Below, piece after piece: positions 43,730 through 56,075 of a stretch of DNA of 64,000 bases. The notes beneath the pieces are model-generated. The model made no database searches, was not told the DNA's origin, and saw only the letters and a program-made list of their open reading frames with translations. Location of the stretch: assembly GCA_031772625.1 (NCBI GenBank), contig CM062813.1, positions 767,436,720 through 767,500,719 of the forward strand, given 5' to 3'. The DNA is from Pinus tabuliformis. Its lineage: Eukaryota; Streptophyta; Pinopsida; Pinales; Pinaceae. The position numbers and the translations under genes are program-made. Numbering within the stretch: position 1 is the first letter of the stretch; each line of letters opens with the position of its first letter.

Positions 43730-45540
43730 ATGGCCTTCAATGGACTAAGGCTAGAGTATGCCTTGGAAGGCACCTCTAATTTTGTTGAATGGAAGGATCA
43801 CATAGAGGAAATATTGGATGACAATGGATTGCTAGAATACATCAAGACAAATGTTGCAAAACCTCAAGCATTTGATGCCTATAAACTTTCTTAGTGGAAG
43901 AAAGATGTATCCAAGGCGAGGAGAATAATATTGGAGGGAGTACGGGATCACATTTTCTAAAATCTCCATGGAAAAGAAACTTTGTTCACAATGTGGAAAG
44001 CACTGACAGAATTGTTCGAGAATAATAGTGACCACAGGAAGTTGGCGCTCAAGGATAAACTTTGAATTATCAAGATGCAGAAGAATGACACAATTCCATA
44101 GTATCTGAGCAAGTTTATAGAGTGTTGTGATGAATTTGGCGGGGTCGGTGTTACTGTCCCTGAAGAAGACTTGGTAATCATATCCTTTCTAGGCCTTCCC
44201 AAGAGCTGGCATAGCTATCAAGATTTGGTGAATGGGAGGGAGAAACTACCGAATTGGGAGTGCTTATGGTCTAGTTTGGTGCAAGAAGAAATAAGGCAAA
44301 ATACTAGAGATGAGACTTCATTCAAGGGTGAGGATGAAGAAAACTTTGCATTAGATGGAAAGGCAAAGAAGGGAAAAGGGAAGAAATGGAAATCCAAACC
44401 AAAATCCAGTAAAGGGAGTAAGAAGAAAGATTTGTCTAAAATTAAATGCTTGCATTGTCATGAATCCAAGAATTATTCCACGAAGTTTCCACACAAGAAG
44501 GCAAGAAAGAAGACCTTAGGAGGAGAAAAAGTTGAATCCTTGGCTTCACAGTTCGAGCTTGACTTTACCCTCCTTGCATGCATGGCCAACATAGTGATGG
44601 GGAGGGAGTGGTACTTGGACTCAGGTGCATCGTTCCACATGACGAGGAATAGAGACTTTTTCAGCGACCTAGAGGAGAAATACTTGCAGATGCACATCGA
44701 TATGGGGAATGACATAAGGTATAGCGCAACTGGGATTGGTACAGTCACCTTTAAGAGGGAGTCAAGATCCCCCCTCAGGCTCAAGGATGTCATGTTCGTT
44801 ATGGGCCTAAAGAAAAACCTCGTCTATGTTACAGTTTTGGAAGACCATGGTTATGATGTGATCTTCAGCAAAGGAAAGCCATTCCTGAGACACATAGCCA
44901 TGGGACAAGTGAAGAAGATCAGGGTTTGTGTGAATAACCTATATAAGCTAGATGTGGAAGACTGTGTTGCATTAAGCACAAAGGCAGAGAAGGTGCAGAG
45001 CCACAATTCCTGTGAATTTTTGCATAGAAGACTTGTCCATTTGCATCATGGAACCTTGAAGATTATGCAGCAGATAACAACAGGGCTTCCCCAAGGAGCA
45101 CTTTATAAGCAGCAGGATGTATGCAAAGGATGTACTTGGGGAAGTACACAAAATCCACTTTCCATGACCGAGACAACAAAGCACATGAAGTTCTTGAAAG
45201 GATCCACTCTGATGTTTGTGGATCTTTCTCGAAGGCCTCCACTACCATGCACAAATATTTTGTCATTTTTATTGATGACTTCTCGCGGAAGTGATGAATC
45301 TTCTTCATGCAGAAGAAAAACAAGACATTATACAAGTTCATAGAATTCAAGGCATTGGTTTAGAAATAAACTGACAAGAAGGTGAAGGCTCTCAACGATG
45401 ATAGTAGAGGTGAGTACTTGTCAAATGAATTTAAAAAATTATGTGCAAAAGAAGGCATTCGACGAGAGTTGACAATACCCCACAACCCACAACAAAATGG
45501 GTTGGATGAGAGAAATAATTGTAGCATTATGGGAAGCTAA
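43730..45540 (+). pseudogene. copia gag, protease and integrase N-part (broken)
   Basis: The ATG at 43,730 opens a UBN2-type Gag ('F-V-E-W-K-D-H-I') with in-frame stops at 43,892 and three more before 44,171. The same frame is then open to 45,343. The zinc knuckle is degenerate (C-L-H-C, then N for H and F for the last C). The protease site D-S-G-A-S-F-H is near 44,622. The integrase zinc region (H...C-K-G-C-T-W-G) is near 45,120-45,140. A frameshift near 45,190 moves the reading; it continues with S-D-V-C-G-S, D-D-S-R-G-E-Y and P-Q-Q-N-G-L-D-E-R-N. Just after that, at ~45,540, the integrase C-terminal region is deleted. Confidence 0.85.
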
Positions 45541-46528
45541 GAGACTTGTGTAGGATGCCAGGGAGAATGTGGGTGCTCCTTCAAATCAGCACAGGCAGAG
45601 AAGGTCACCAGATCCGTACACTGGCTATATGGCTCTAATGACTGAGCTTGTAGAGGTTGAGCCATCCTCTTTCGACGAAGCCATAGAGAAACTTGTATGG
45701 GTTGATGCAATGGTGGAGGAATGTGAATCCATTGTAAAGAACAATGTTTGGGAAGTGGTCCAAAGACCAACAGATAAATCAATTGTGGGTTCATGATGGA
45801 TCTTCAAGGTAAAGTGGGCAGCAGATGAAAGCATAGAAAAGTACAAGGCCAAATTTGTGGCCAAGGGGTACTCTCAAGTTGATGGAATTTACTATTAGGA
45901 GACATTTTCTCTTGTAGCAAGGTACTCATCCATTAGATCAATTCTTTCTCTCGCTATGCAGATGGGGTGGAAGATCCACAAGATGGATGTAAAAACAACA
46001 TTCCTCAATCAAGTTATTGGGGAGGAGGTGTACATCAAGAAACCTGAAGGCTTTGAGACTTTTGATCGAGATTCTCATGTGTGTAGACTCAAGCTAGCAT
46101 TGTACAGTCTCAAGAAATAACCCCGTGCATGGTACACCAGGTTGATAGCTATGTCACTGGTTTGGGCTTCACCAAAAGTGAAGCAGATGCAAACCTCTAT
46201 CATATTTGGTAGAAGGTAAATTATTGATTATTTTCTTATGTGTTGATGACTTGATTTTAACTGGTGATGAACAAATGACTAGATCTTGCAAGTAGGACCT
46301 TGCAAGAGAATTTGAAATGAAGGACATGGGTCTCATGCATTACTTCCTTAGATTGGAAGTATGGAAAGGATATGGGGAATTGTTTTTCTCTCATGGAAAG
46401 TATGCAAATGAGATACTAAAGAGGTTTCGCATGGGAGTTGTAAACCCATGGAGACACCTTTAGCGACCCACTAGAGGAAGGAGGATGCCGCTTAAAGTGA
46501 GGAAGTGGATGCTACCATTTATCGACAA
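45541..46528 (+). pseudogene. copia reverse transcriptase (broken)
   Basis: It starts with the integrase-RT linker at 45,569 ('M-A-L-M-T-E-L-V-E-V-E-P'). RT follows with a TGA in 'I-V-G-S-*-W-I-F-K', W-K-I-H-K-M-D-V-K-T-T-F-L-N near 45,970, and frameshifts in the palm where the Y-x-D-D segment should be. The reading stops mid-codon at the solo LTR and resumes at 47,149. Confidence 0.8.
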
Positions 46529-47148
46529 TGATCCAGGTGGATATTGGTGGCCACCCGCTAATTCCACTTGGATCCCCTCTAGTGCTTCTTACAGTTTTTT
46601 TCAGTTTCCTTAATTATAGCACAGTTTACTATTTTTAGCAGTTTTTCGGGTCCTAAACTTCCGGAGCCGTTTTGAGGCCCTAAACGACGTTTTTTGGGAA
46701 ATCTACCGCCAGCGATTTTTCTGATAAAAATCATCTTTTCCGTCGTAGTCCTCGGAGAGATCTTTCCAATGGGCTATCATGCACGTCAAACGGAGATAGT
46801 ACGACCAATTCGCGACCCCGGGAAGTTGATGTACCAACTTACCCAAAAACGGGGCCCACAATTTGGCGTTTCATCTTCTAGGGTTAGGTTTTGGAATGTG
46901 AAGGGTTTTCCATTGTTTCTCAACAATAAATAGGCCTCTGAGCCTCATTGTAAGACAGTTCAAAGGCATGTAGCCACCACATCTCTTCTCAGAGATAAGC
47001 TACCATCTCCCTAGCTGGTTTATTTCCATTTATGTTTGTAAGCATATTTCAGTATTTTACAGTAATTAATTGAGGTATTATTTCCGCTGCATATCTGTCT
47101 TTATGGTTATCTCTGTGTTTTATTGCGTTCCTGTTTAAATCCGGATCA
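46529..47148. mobile_element. solo LTR (620 bp), TSD gacaa
   Basis: TGATCCAGG...CCGGATCA with gacaa at 46,524-46,528 and 47,149-47,153. Removing it and one TSD copy restores the copia RT reading (A-T-I-Y-R then L-V-G-S-L). No partner LTR, primer-binding site or internal region is present, so it is the product of LTR-LTR recombination. It contains the motif TCTTTCCAATGGGCTATCAT at 46,761-46,780. Confidence 0.9.
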
Positions 47149-47404
47149 GACAACTAGTGGGTTCACTGATCTACTTTTTGAACACTCAACCAAATATGTG
47201 CTATGCAGTAAACCAGATGAGCCAAGCTATGGTTAGGCCAACCAAATTATTTTAGAGGGAAACTAAGCATGTTTTACGGTACCTCAGAGGCACTACCCTA
47301 TTTGGACTATGATATAGATGAACAGAGGAAGTGAAGTTGTGTGGCTTCATAGATGCAAATTGGGCAAGGAGTCCATCAGACCAGAAGAGTACATCAGGTG
47401 GAAT
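47149..47404 (+). pseudogene. copia RT end and RNase H start (fragment)
   Basis: It reads L-V-G-S-L..., then 'R-Y-L-R-G-T-T' near 47,280 and the RNase H start 'D-A-N-W-A-R-S' to 'T-S-G-G'. The sequence is cut by the chromovirus, with ggaat at 47,400-47,404, and continues at 63,543. Confidence 0.8.
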
Positions 47405-49147
47405 TTTAACACCCTCCTCCCAAATCTACCCAAGTAATTGGCCAACAGGGGTAAACATGTGACGAGAGGATACTATGATCAGATTCAACCTCCTAGGTCA
47501 CCTTAAGGAAGTGGAACCGAGAAATCGCAACAAAATTAACCATCCTCGCATCCTACAAAACCTCAAGGAGCTACCACACCTTTCCAGGTGACCAACCCCT
47601 GGGGCAACTCAACAGTTCAAGGACCTAGAGCCTGAGTCGCTCCCCTACCAAGCCCTCCAAGCGACTGAGGGTCCCAGTCGCTCCCATGAGCTTACCTGAG
47701 TGCTACTGTATCCTTTTTATGTCAGTGTTGTGCCAACGACCATAATATCTAAGGCTAAATTCCAAGGCTAGGACCCAATCAAATTCACAGAAATTATAAG
47801 AAACATAGAGACAATGATGCCAATGCCAAATCTTGAACAAAGAATTGACTGTACCCCTACTAGCCATGACAATAATTTCATCAAACATGTCACAAATATG
47901 CATTCTACAGGTCATAACAACAAATCTGAGCATAGGGGTCTCATACTTATCTGAGAATCACTAAGAAACATTGATTCCTTATCACATTAGTTGCATTATC
48001 ATTTATTAGGTCATATATTCATTGTTCATTCATTTACAAATCAAAACATGATGAGAGCCACCAAATTTCTCCACCTACACTGTGAGGAATTTTCCTGTCT
48101 CCTAATCTCTAGGCTTTATCGCAATCCACAGTTCAATCCAGGGATCACTAGGCCATAATAGAGACACCATCCTCCAAGCTCTACCGTATATCCCATCATT
48201 CACTGTGAAGATTCCTAGGCCTGATAAAGGGAAACCACCTCCAAGCTTTATCGTATATCTCGCCATTCACCGGTCGAGGATTCCTAGGACCATCGAGGCA
48301 CACAATACCTAGATTTAACACAACCCACAGTTCAGTTCAGGGGTCACTAAGCCAGTGGATTTACCTTAATCCAAAATCTGGTTCAGGGATCACTAGGCCA
48401 TGTGTTCTATTTAGAGATCCACCTGACTCAACTTCGAATCCATTCGACAATCCATCTCAACCAAAACATGAGAACCCCATCTCACCATGGCTATCCAGAA
48501 ATGGCAAGGTAACGTTGAAGAAAACTTTCACACCTAGAAAAACCCATGCCAATGAGAATAAGGGAACCAAGAACACACATGCATAATAATAAATGCTAAA
48601 TCTAGAAAGGAAATCACACATGCAAAATCGATACCTGCAAATAAACCTGTTGTAGCTGCTTGATCCTTCTCTTCCTTGCTTGATCTTTGCTTCCTCTTTG
48701 CCTTCTTTTCCTTTCTTGATCCAATGTTGAAGTGCTCCAATAAAACTCTATGTATCCAAGAGTGTGTGAGAGAGAGAGAATAGGGAGAGAACTCCAAAAT
48801 TGAACTGACCAAAAGCCATGAACTGATCCTCAGAAGCCTTTTTATTAATGTGGCCTCTATTTTCTTCATTTTCCATTATTTTCCTTCATTTTCCTCCTCA
48901 CATGCAACCTGTGACCTTTCACCTTCCTTTTCTCCTATTTTCCATTATTTTCATAAATAAATTGCAAAAAATGCTATTTTGCCTTTCCAAAGCCTTTGCC
49001 AATTTCCTTAGCCATAATAATCGAAATGAACGCCCACACAAGGATATTTTATCTAATATTTATTTTGGAATAAGTGTCCCATAACCGTGGTTATTATTTT
49101 TCCTTTATTAACTTTTATTACATGGAATTTTCACCAGGGTTATTACA
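47405..49147 (-). repeat. 3' LTR of chromovirus (1743 bp)
   Basis: Read on plus it begins TTTAACACCCTCCTCCCA, against TGTAACACCCTCCTCCCA in the other copy: a mutated terminal dinucleotide. It lacks about 350 bp present in the 5' LTR (62,180-62,550 there, junction near 48,058 here). Confidence 0.9.
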
Positions 49148-49166
49148 GAACCCTCCCCCTTGGGGG
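49148..49166 (-). other. polypurine tract of chromovirus
   Basis: On the minus strand CCCCCAAGGGGGAGGGTTC abuts the 3' LTR. It is preceded by a 'GAGGATGGTGTTCCC' stretch typical of the end of chromoviral pol. Confidence 0.75.
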
Positions 49167-49457
49167 AACACCATCCTCGGTGTTCAATGACACCTACAAC
49201 CAACAAGACTGCTAAAAGCATAAGATACTGCCCATGGAGCTTTATAACTTAGCTCAATGCGATATTTACAATGATCAACCTGCTGAAAAGCAAATCGACA
49301 TGACAACATAACAACATGACAACCATAATAACATGACACCTATATCACTTATTGGAGCTTTATAATGCAACTCATGGCAATATTTACATCCATATACATA
49401 TGTACATATACCAAAACATCACCAACACATATACCCAAAACATATATCAAGGACATT

Positions 49458-49625
49458 CTCTCAACCAGTGAATAAAGAAGGATACATCTTGCATCTTATC
49501 CGCCATCTCCCATTTAGCTTCATCAAGCCCAAAGTACTTCCATTGCACTTTAGCCTACTCGAATGCTCTGTTATGGAGCATGAGCACATTTCTTTGTAAT
49601 ATACATTAAGGTTCCGGCTGGAATT
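49458..49625 (-). pseudogene. chromodomain of the chromovirus integrase
   Basis: Minus-strand reading: I-L-Q-R-N-V-L-M-L-H-N-R-A-F-E, stop, A-K-V-Q-W-K-Y-F-G-L-D-E-A-K-W-E-M-A. This is a group II-like retroelement chromodomain, which in active elements steers integration to heterochromatin marks. One TAG, one upstream TAA and small indels break it. It is separated from the integrase by the insertion 49,626-56,497; joining across the gaatt duplication restores the expected order G-E-F-Q-P-E-P then the chromodomain. Confidence 0.8.
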
Positions 49626-50820
49626 TGTTGAATTTCCATGATCTTGGGTCTAGGTTAGAATCTTAAAATATTTGATGCTACCAAACCAAGAATCTCAACA
49701 AGAACTACTTTGCACAGTGGAAAATACAAAGTATTAAATCACATATGCACAAGTATGCACCATTTTTAAAAAATATTGTACAATAATGTACAACCCAATC
49801 TTCGTTATATTAAACCAATCTAAATAATCTAACAATAAATGGAATACAATATAGAATGACAATCTTCATTGTAGCTTCTATGTCGTATCTTGTCATGTCG
49901 GTCCTTCGATTCCATACTACTCTCTAGCTGCCCCTTAATCCTTCAAAGGACAACACATAGAGACTCCAGGAGGGTTGCCACCTAACAATGCTGCAAGTCA
50001 CTTTTGCTGCATGTACACAAGCTGAACCAATCTACTTTCTAGGCTAGCCAATCCTTGAGATCCAATTTGTCAATCTAGCAGTCACTTTTGTCTAGCAAAG
50101 TGCTGCACATTAGGCACCAAACTTCATCCAACCTTCAACTCTCTTCGTCACTTCAAGATTGATTGTTTAGGGATACTTTGGGTAACCAACACACTGCGCT
50201 CCACCAAACCAATGGCACCCAACACTTCACTATAAGTTCTGCTCCTAGTTGAGGTCTTCCATTGCCCAATTTCACCTCAACACATGGCACTTATAGGTTG
50301 CTCACAAAATGATTCAAAATTGGTCCTTAATAAGGATCCAACACCTAGAAACCATAGAGAAAACCCGTACCTTTATCTCATGGATTGTTGTGACTATTGC
50401 AATTCTGGTTAGGGAATACACAGTCCACGTCGACTCTAAAAACACCCTCAACAGTCCTTCAAATGCTATGCCTTACCCTCCTTTGTTTGCTACCTATCCA
50501 CGCTATCCTGTTCCACACTTCCAACTGTATAAATAAGCCTTATGACCCTCTTTAATCACCCTAACAAGTCTGCGTTGTTCCTGTGACTACTACAGGGCTG
50601 CGGCCTACAAATTTTAGGTGGGAATCACCCTAACACAACCTCCCAACAACCCAAACTTCTCCCTCTTTGATGTGACCTTCCTGCAGATGTAAACACACCT
50701 TCAAATAGTTATGGATATGCTCCAATGAACCGTCTTTCTCTACTGAAGTAGTCCTACTTCTACGACCCAAAACAAAGATGCCTCTTCTCCTCCTACGAGT
50801 TCCTATCTATCCTTCTATTT

Positions 50821-51396
50821 TGTGTTGTGTGTGGAGCATGATTATTCAGAGGTCTTTTGTTTCAGCCGGATGTATACCCCAGGAAATTTGTACACCCCTC
50901 CACGCGGGGGGGTGTGGGGGAGCCGATCCCCCTCGGCTGGGGGGTCTAGGGGCCAGCACCCCCGAAGCCAAAAATAGATGTAAAATTGCCTTGTAAAAGT
51001 ATAGTAATTTCTAGTAAATCTGGGCCGTTCATTAGGCGGATGATTTGATGGTAGAACTTATGTTTAGTTTAGGGTTTTTTGCCCGAGAAGGCAACCCCTC
51101 TCTTTGTATGAGGGCATTGTATTTGAGGCTGTGACATAGATGTGTATTCTCTGAGCGAGAAACAGAGAGGTGAGACTGTTAGAGAAGACAGAGGATATTA
51201 CAACGGATTTGTTGTAGGTTGTGTCTCTTCATTTTGTTGGATAATAGAAAGGAAGGACTGGTTGTTCGGGGTGGACGTAGCCCAAACTGGGTGAACCATG
51301 TATATTTGTGTCTCTCTTGTTTTATGCGTTTTCTGTGTTTATATTTTTGTAATATTTTATGTGTTCCATTGCTCTGTAATATATAATTTTCTAACA
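50821..51396 (+). repeat. 5' LTR of Tnt1-like copia (576 bp)
   Basis: TGTTGTGTGTGGAGCATGAT...ATTTTCTAACA. The GC-rich hairpin block at 50,885-50,985 has runs of five to seven G or C. The remainder is AT-rich. Confidence 0.95.
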
Positions 51397-51398
51397 AC

Positions 51399-51410
51399 TG
51401 GTATCAGAGC
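51399..51410 (+). other. primer-binding site, initiator tRNA-Met
   Basis: TGGTATCAGAGC, exact consensus, two bases after the LTR end. Confidence 0.95.
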
Positions 51411-51471
51411 CGAAGGTCTGTTTGGCTGATAAACTCGCAGGAATGAAGGTTTCCTCGTTCCAGTGGGAGCA

Positions 51472-54400
51472 ATGGTGGAAGATGGTAAGTTTAGGGTCGA
51501 AAAATTTAACGGCCAAAACTTCTCGCTATGGAAGATGCAGATGGAAGATTATCTATATCAGAAAGATCTGTGCCTACCATTGAGCAGAAAAAAAAAGAAG
51601 CCGACGGCTATGACAGATGAAGAATGGAACCTTCTCGATAGAAAGGCACTTGGAACAATACAGTTGTGCCTCGCTACATCAGTCGCCTTCAACATTTCGA
51701 AGGAAACAACGACAAAGGGTTTGATTCAGGCGTTGTCGAAACTATATGAAAAACCCTCGGCCTCAAACAAGGTATTTCTTATGAAATGGTTATTTAATAT
51801 GAAGATGTTAGAAGGTGGATCTGTTGCAGATCATTTAAATGATTTTAATACAGTTACAAGTCAGTTAAGTTCTGTAGGGGTAAACTTTGAAGATGAAGTT
51901 AGAGCTCTATTATTCTTGTGCTCATTGCCAGAAAGTTGGAATGGTTTAGTAATAGCCATTAGTAACTCTGTCTCTGGATCTAGTACTTTAAAGTTTGATG
52001 ATGTTGTCGGTGCTATACTTAGCGAGGAAATGCAACGGAAAAGCTCCGGTGAGACATCAGGTAATGCTTTGAGTGTAGAGTCTAGGGGAAGAAAAATGGA
52101 AAGAGGAAAGAGCTCAAGATATCACAGTAAATCAAGGAAAGGCAGATCCAAGTCTAGATCGGGGATAGTGTGCTGGAAATGAGGAAAGAAAGGACACCTA
52201 AAGAAAGACTGTAGATCTCAGAAGGGAAAAGAAGGAGATGCACAGCAAGAAAACAATCATGAAGCAAATGTGACAGGTGAGGTGTTACAAGATGCTTTGA
52301 TTCTTTATTTTGAAAATATTACTGATTCCTGGGTGGTAGATTCAGGGGCCTCATTCCATGCCACACCTGATAAGAAATGCTTTCATGACTATGTTCAAGG
52401 AGATTTTGGACAAGTTCGTTTGGGTGATGATAAACCCTATAAAATTGTTGGAATGGGTAAGGTTCTTGTAAAACAGCAGAATGGAAACCAATGGCTACTA
52501 AAGGAGGTAAAGCATGTTCTAGATCTAAAGAAAAATCTGATTTCAACAGGGTAGTTAGGCGGTGAAGGTTGTGTGACAACTTTCACAGATAAAGTTTGGA
52601 AGGTCACCAAAGGAGCCCTGGTAATAACAAAGGGCGAAAAGGTTGGTACATTGTATTTATGCAATGGTATTTCTAACTCTGTTAATGCTTTAACTTCCAA
52701 AGGAGCAAATGCAGCATTATGGCATCATAGGCTCGGACACAGTGAAAAGGGGATGAAGATTCTTCACTCGAGGAATTTCTTGTTGGGTTTGAAGAATGTT
52801 GATTTGGACTTTTGTGAAAATTGCATTTATGGAAAACAGAAGAGAGTCAGATTTCTCATAGTTGGGAAAGAAAAGAAGAGCGAAAAATTAGATCTTGTGC
52901 ATACAGATGTATGGGAACCTGCTCAAGTATCAACCCTTGGTGGCTCTCGTTATTATGTTACCTTTATTGATGATGCAACTAGAAAAACTTGGATTTATTG
53001 TATTAAGAATAAATTTGATGTATTTGATACTTTCAAGAAATGGAAAGCTTTGGTTGAGATTGAGAAAGGAAAGAAATTGAAGTGTCTTAGATCAGACAAT
53101 GGAGGTGAATATTGCAGCAAAGAGTTTGATAGGTACTGTTCAGAGCATGGAATTTGCAGAGAGAAGACAGTTCCAAGAACACCACAAGAAAATGTTGTGT
53201 TCGAATGGATGAACAGAACAATCATGAAGCGCGCAAGGTGCATGAGATTGCATGCAGGATTGCCTTTACAGTTTTGGGCAGATGTTGTAGATACTATTGT
53301 TTATCTAATAAACAGAGGGCCTTCAAGTTCCTTGGATGGTGGTGTTCCAGAGGAAGCATGGACAGGTAAAAAGGTAAACTACTCCTTTTTAAAGCCTTTT
53401 GGTTGTGAGGCCTTTGTCCATATTGATAAAGAAAATAGAACAAAGCTTGAGGAAAAGTCAAAGAAATGTACCTTTATTGGATATGGTGTTAATGATTTTG
53501 GTTATCGCTTATATGATTACGAAAATCACAAAATAATTAGGAGCAGAGATGTAATAGTTAATGAAAAGGTCTTGTATAAGAATCAGTTGCAGGAAAAGAA
53601 GCAAGAAAAAGAAAACAAGGAATATGCAGTTCTTGACGAAATCACTGAAAAAGTAAAGGTGCCTGAAAATAATAATAATCAACAACCACAACAGCAGCAA
53701 CCACCACAACAGCAACAGGCACCCCAAACACCTGAAAGTGGTGTTAGAAGATCTACCAGGATAAGTAGACCCCCTGAACGATACTCTCCTTCATTATATT
53801 ATTTATTGTTGACTGATTCTGGTGAACCCGAATGTTATGAAGAAGCAATGCAGGTTGAAAGCAGGAAGAAGTGGGAGGCAACCATGGAAGAAGAGATGGA
53901 CTCCTTAATGCATAACCAGACTTGGGACTTAGTCAGGTTGCCTGCAGGAAAAACTACATTGAAGAATAAATGGGTTTACAGGCTGAAGGAAGAAGATGGA
54001 GGAAAACAGAGGTACAAAGCTAGACTTGTGGTGAAGGGGTTTGCACAGAAGAAAGGTATTGATTTTGATGAAATATTTTCTCTTGTTGTTAAAATGACTG
54101 CAATCAGAACTATTTTAAGTCTAGCAGCAGCTGAAGATTTGCATCTTGAGCAGTTAGATGTAAAGACAACCTTTCTCCATGGGGATTTGGAGGAAGAGAT
54201 ATATATGCAGCAGCCACAAGGATATGAGGTGAAAGGGAAGGAGAAACTAGTGTGTAGGTTGAAGAAGAGCTTGTATGGCTTAAAACAGGCTCCAAGGCAG
54301 TGGTATCTAAAATTTGACAAGTTTATGTCTGCACAAGGTTATGCTAGATGTCACTCTGATCATTGTGTTTATCTAAAAAAGCAAAATGATGGCAGCTATA

Positions 54401-55377
54401 TTATATTGTTATTATATGTAGATGACATGCTTGTTGTAGGGTCTAACATGCAGGAAATAAATGAGCTCAAAAGAAAATTGGAAAATTCATTTGCAATGAA
54501 GGATTTGGGAGCTGCAAAACAAATCCTTGGTATGAGAATAACTAGAGACAAGAAAAATCGCAAATTAACATTGTCTCAGAATGAGTACATACAAAAGGTG
54601 TTGAAAAGATTTAATATGCATAATGCAAAACCAGTTACTACACCTTTTGCTAGCCATTTCAAACTTAGTAAGGAAATGTGCCCAAAGACCCAAGAAGACA
54701 TGGATTATATGTCTAAAGTTCCATATGCATCAGTAGTTGGAAGCTTAATGTATGCAATGGTCTGCACAAGGCCTGATATTGCACATGCAGTGGGAGTTGT
54801 AAGTAGGTACATGAACAATCCAGGAAAGGAACATTGGATGGCAGTGAAATGGATTCTCAGATATTTGAAAGGTACCACAAATCAAGCATTATGCTTTGGT
54901 GGTTCAAACATTTCTCTACAGGGATATGTTGATGCAGATATGATAGGTGACAGAGATAACAGGAGGAGCACTACAGGATATGTATTTACTGTTGGTGGAA
55001 CAACTGTCAGTTGGGTTTCAAAAATCCAAAGTGTTGTTGTGCTTTCAACAACAGAAGCAGAGTATGTTGCTGCTACAGAGGCTAGTAAAGAAATGATTTG
55101 GTTACGAAGGTTTATGGGTGAATTGGGTAAGGTTCATGATATGGGCACGTTATACAGTGATAGCCAAAGTGCCATTCATCTTGCAAAGAACTCAGCATTT
55201 CATTCCAGGACTAAACACATATAACTCAAGTACCGTTTCATACGATCAGTGTTGGAAGATGGAGAGTTGAAGCTGGAAAAGATACACGCTAGCCAGAATC
55301 CTGCAGACATGCTAACAAAAGTTGTAACCAGGGATAAACTGAGAACATCCTCAGTTTCAATTAGTCTTCAAGGATGA
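51472..55377 (+). pseudogene. Tnt1-like gag-pol polyprotein with three in-frame stops
   Basis: A single frame of about 1301 codons from the ATG at 51,472 to the TGA at 55,375. Three stops break it: TGA at 52,180 (in place of the second Cys of the zinc knuckle C-W-K-*-G-K-K-G-H...C), TAG at 52,552 (in 'S-T-G-*-L-G-G-E-G'), and TAA at 55,222 (after 'S-R-T-K-H-I'). No frameshift is seen. Gag spans 51,472-52,180. The protease D-S-G-A-S is at 52,339-52,353. The integrase zinc region is about 52,725-52,850 and its core has D in H-T-D-V-W, D in R-S-D-N-G-G-E-Y and E in 'F-E-W-M-N-R'. A Q/P-rich linker lies near 53,680-53,730. RT has Y-V-D-D at 54,415-54,426; RNase H includes T-E-A-E-Y near 55,050. 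In an active element the product is cut by its own protease in the particle. Confidence 0.95.
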
Positions 55378-55459
55378 CGATGAAGATGAGAAACAACCAG
55401 GTCCAAAGAGGAGTCATTGTCCAGCAAATGAAGCAACAGTGGAGTTGCTACAATCATTC

Positions 55460-55473
55460 TCCAAGTGGGAGAT
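55460..55473 (+). other. polypurine tract of Tnt1-like copia
   Basis: AAGTGGGAGAT directly precedes the 3' LTR, as in most plant copia elements. Confidence 0.8.
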
Positions 55474-56075
55474 TGTTGTGTGTGGAGCATGATTGTTCAG
55501 AGGTCTTTTGTTTCAGCCGGATGTATACCCTAGGAAGTTTGTACACCCCTCCACACGGGCGGGTGTGGGGGGGACTTGTCCCCCTTGCGGGGGTCTAGGG
55601 GGGCCGATCCCCCCAGCTGGGGGGTCCGGGGACAGCGCCCCCAAAGCCAAAAATAGATGTAAAATTGCCTTGTAAAAGTATAGTAATTTATAGTCAATCT
55701 GGGTTGTTCATTAGGCAGATGATCTGACGGTAGAACTTATGTTTAGTTTAGGGTTTTTTGCCTTAGAAGGAAACCCCTCTCTTTGTATGGGGGCACTGTA
55801 TTTGAGGTTGTGACATAGATGTGTATTCTTTGAGTGAGAAACAGAGAGGTGAGATTGTGAGAGAAAACAGAGGATATTACAACGAATTTGCTGTAGGTTG
55901 TGTCTCTTCATTTTGCTGGATAATAGAAAGGAAGGAATGGCTGTTCCGGGTGGATGTAGCCCAAACTGGGTGAACCACGTATATCTGTGTCTCTCTTGTT
56001 TTATGCATTTTCTGTGTTTATATTTCTGTAATATTTTATGTGTTCCATTGCTCCGTAATATATAATTTTCTAACA
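55474..56075 (+). repeat. 3' LTR of Tnt1-like copia (602 bp)
   Basis: Same ends as 50,821-51,396. It is 26 bp longer, chiefly because the GC-rich block (55,548-55,645) has an extra C/G hairpin unit. Confidence 0.95.

Larger units (their letters stand above)
50821..56075 (+). mobile_element. Tnt1-like Ty1/copia retrotransposon, nearly intact (5255 bp)
   Basis: It has 576- and 602-bp LTRs with few differences, a consensus primer-binding site, one polyprotein frame broken by three stops, and a polypurine tract. The domain order gag-protease-integrase-RT-RNase H is that of copia, and RT and RNase H motifs resemble the Tork/Tnt1 lineage. The flanking bases ctattt and tgctgc do not form a target duplication, which suggests recombination between two copies or later loss. 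Confidence 0.95.
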
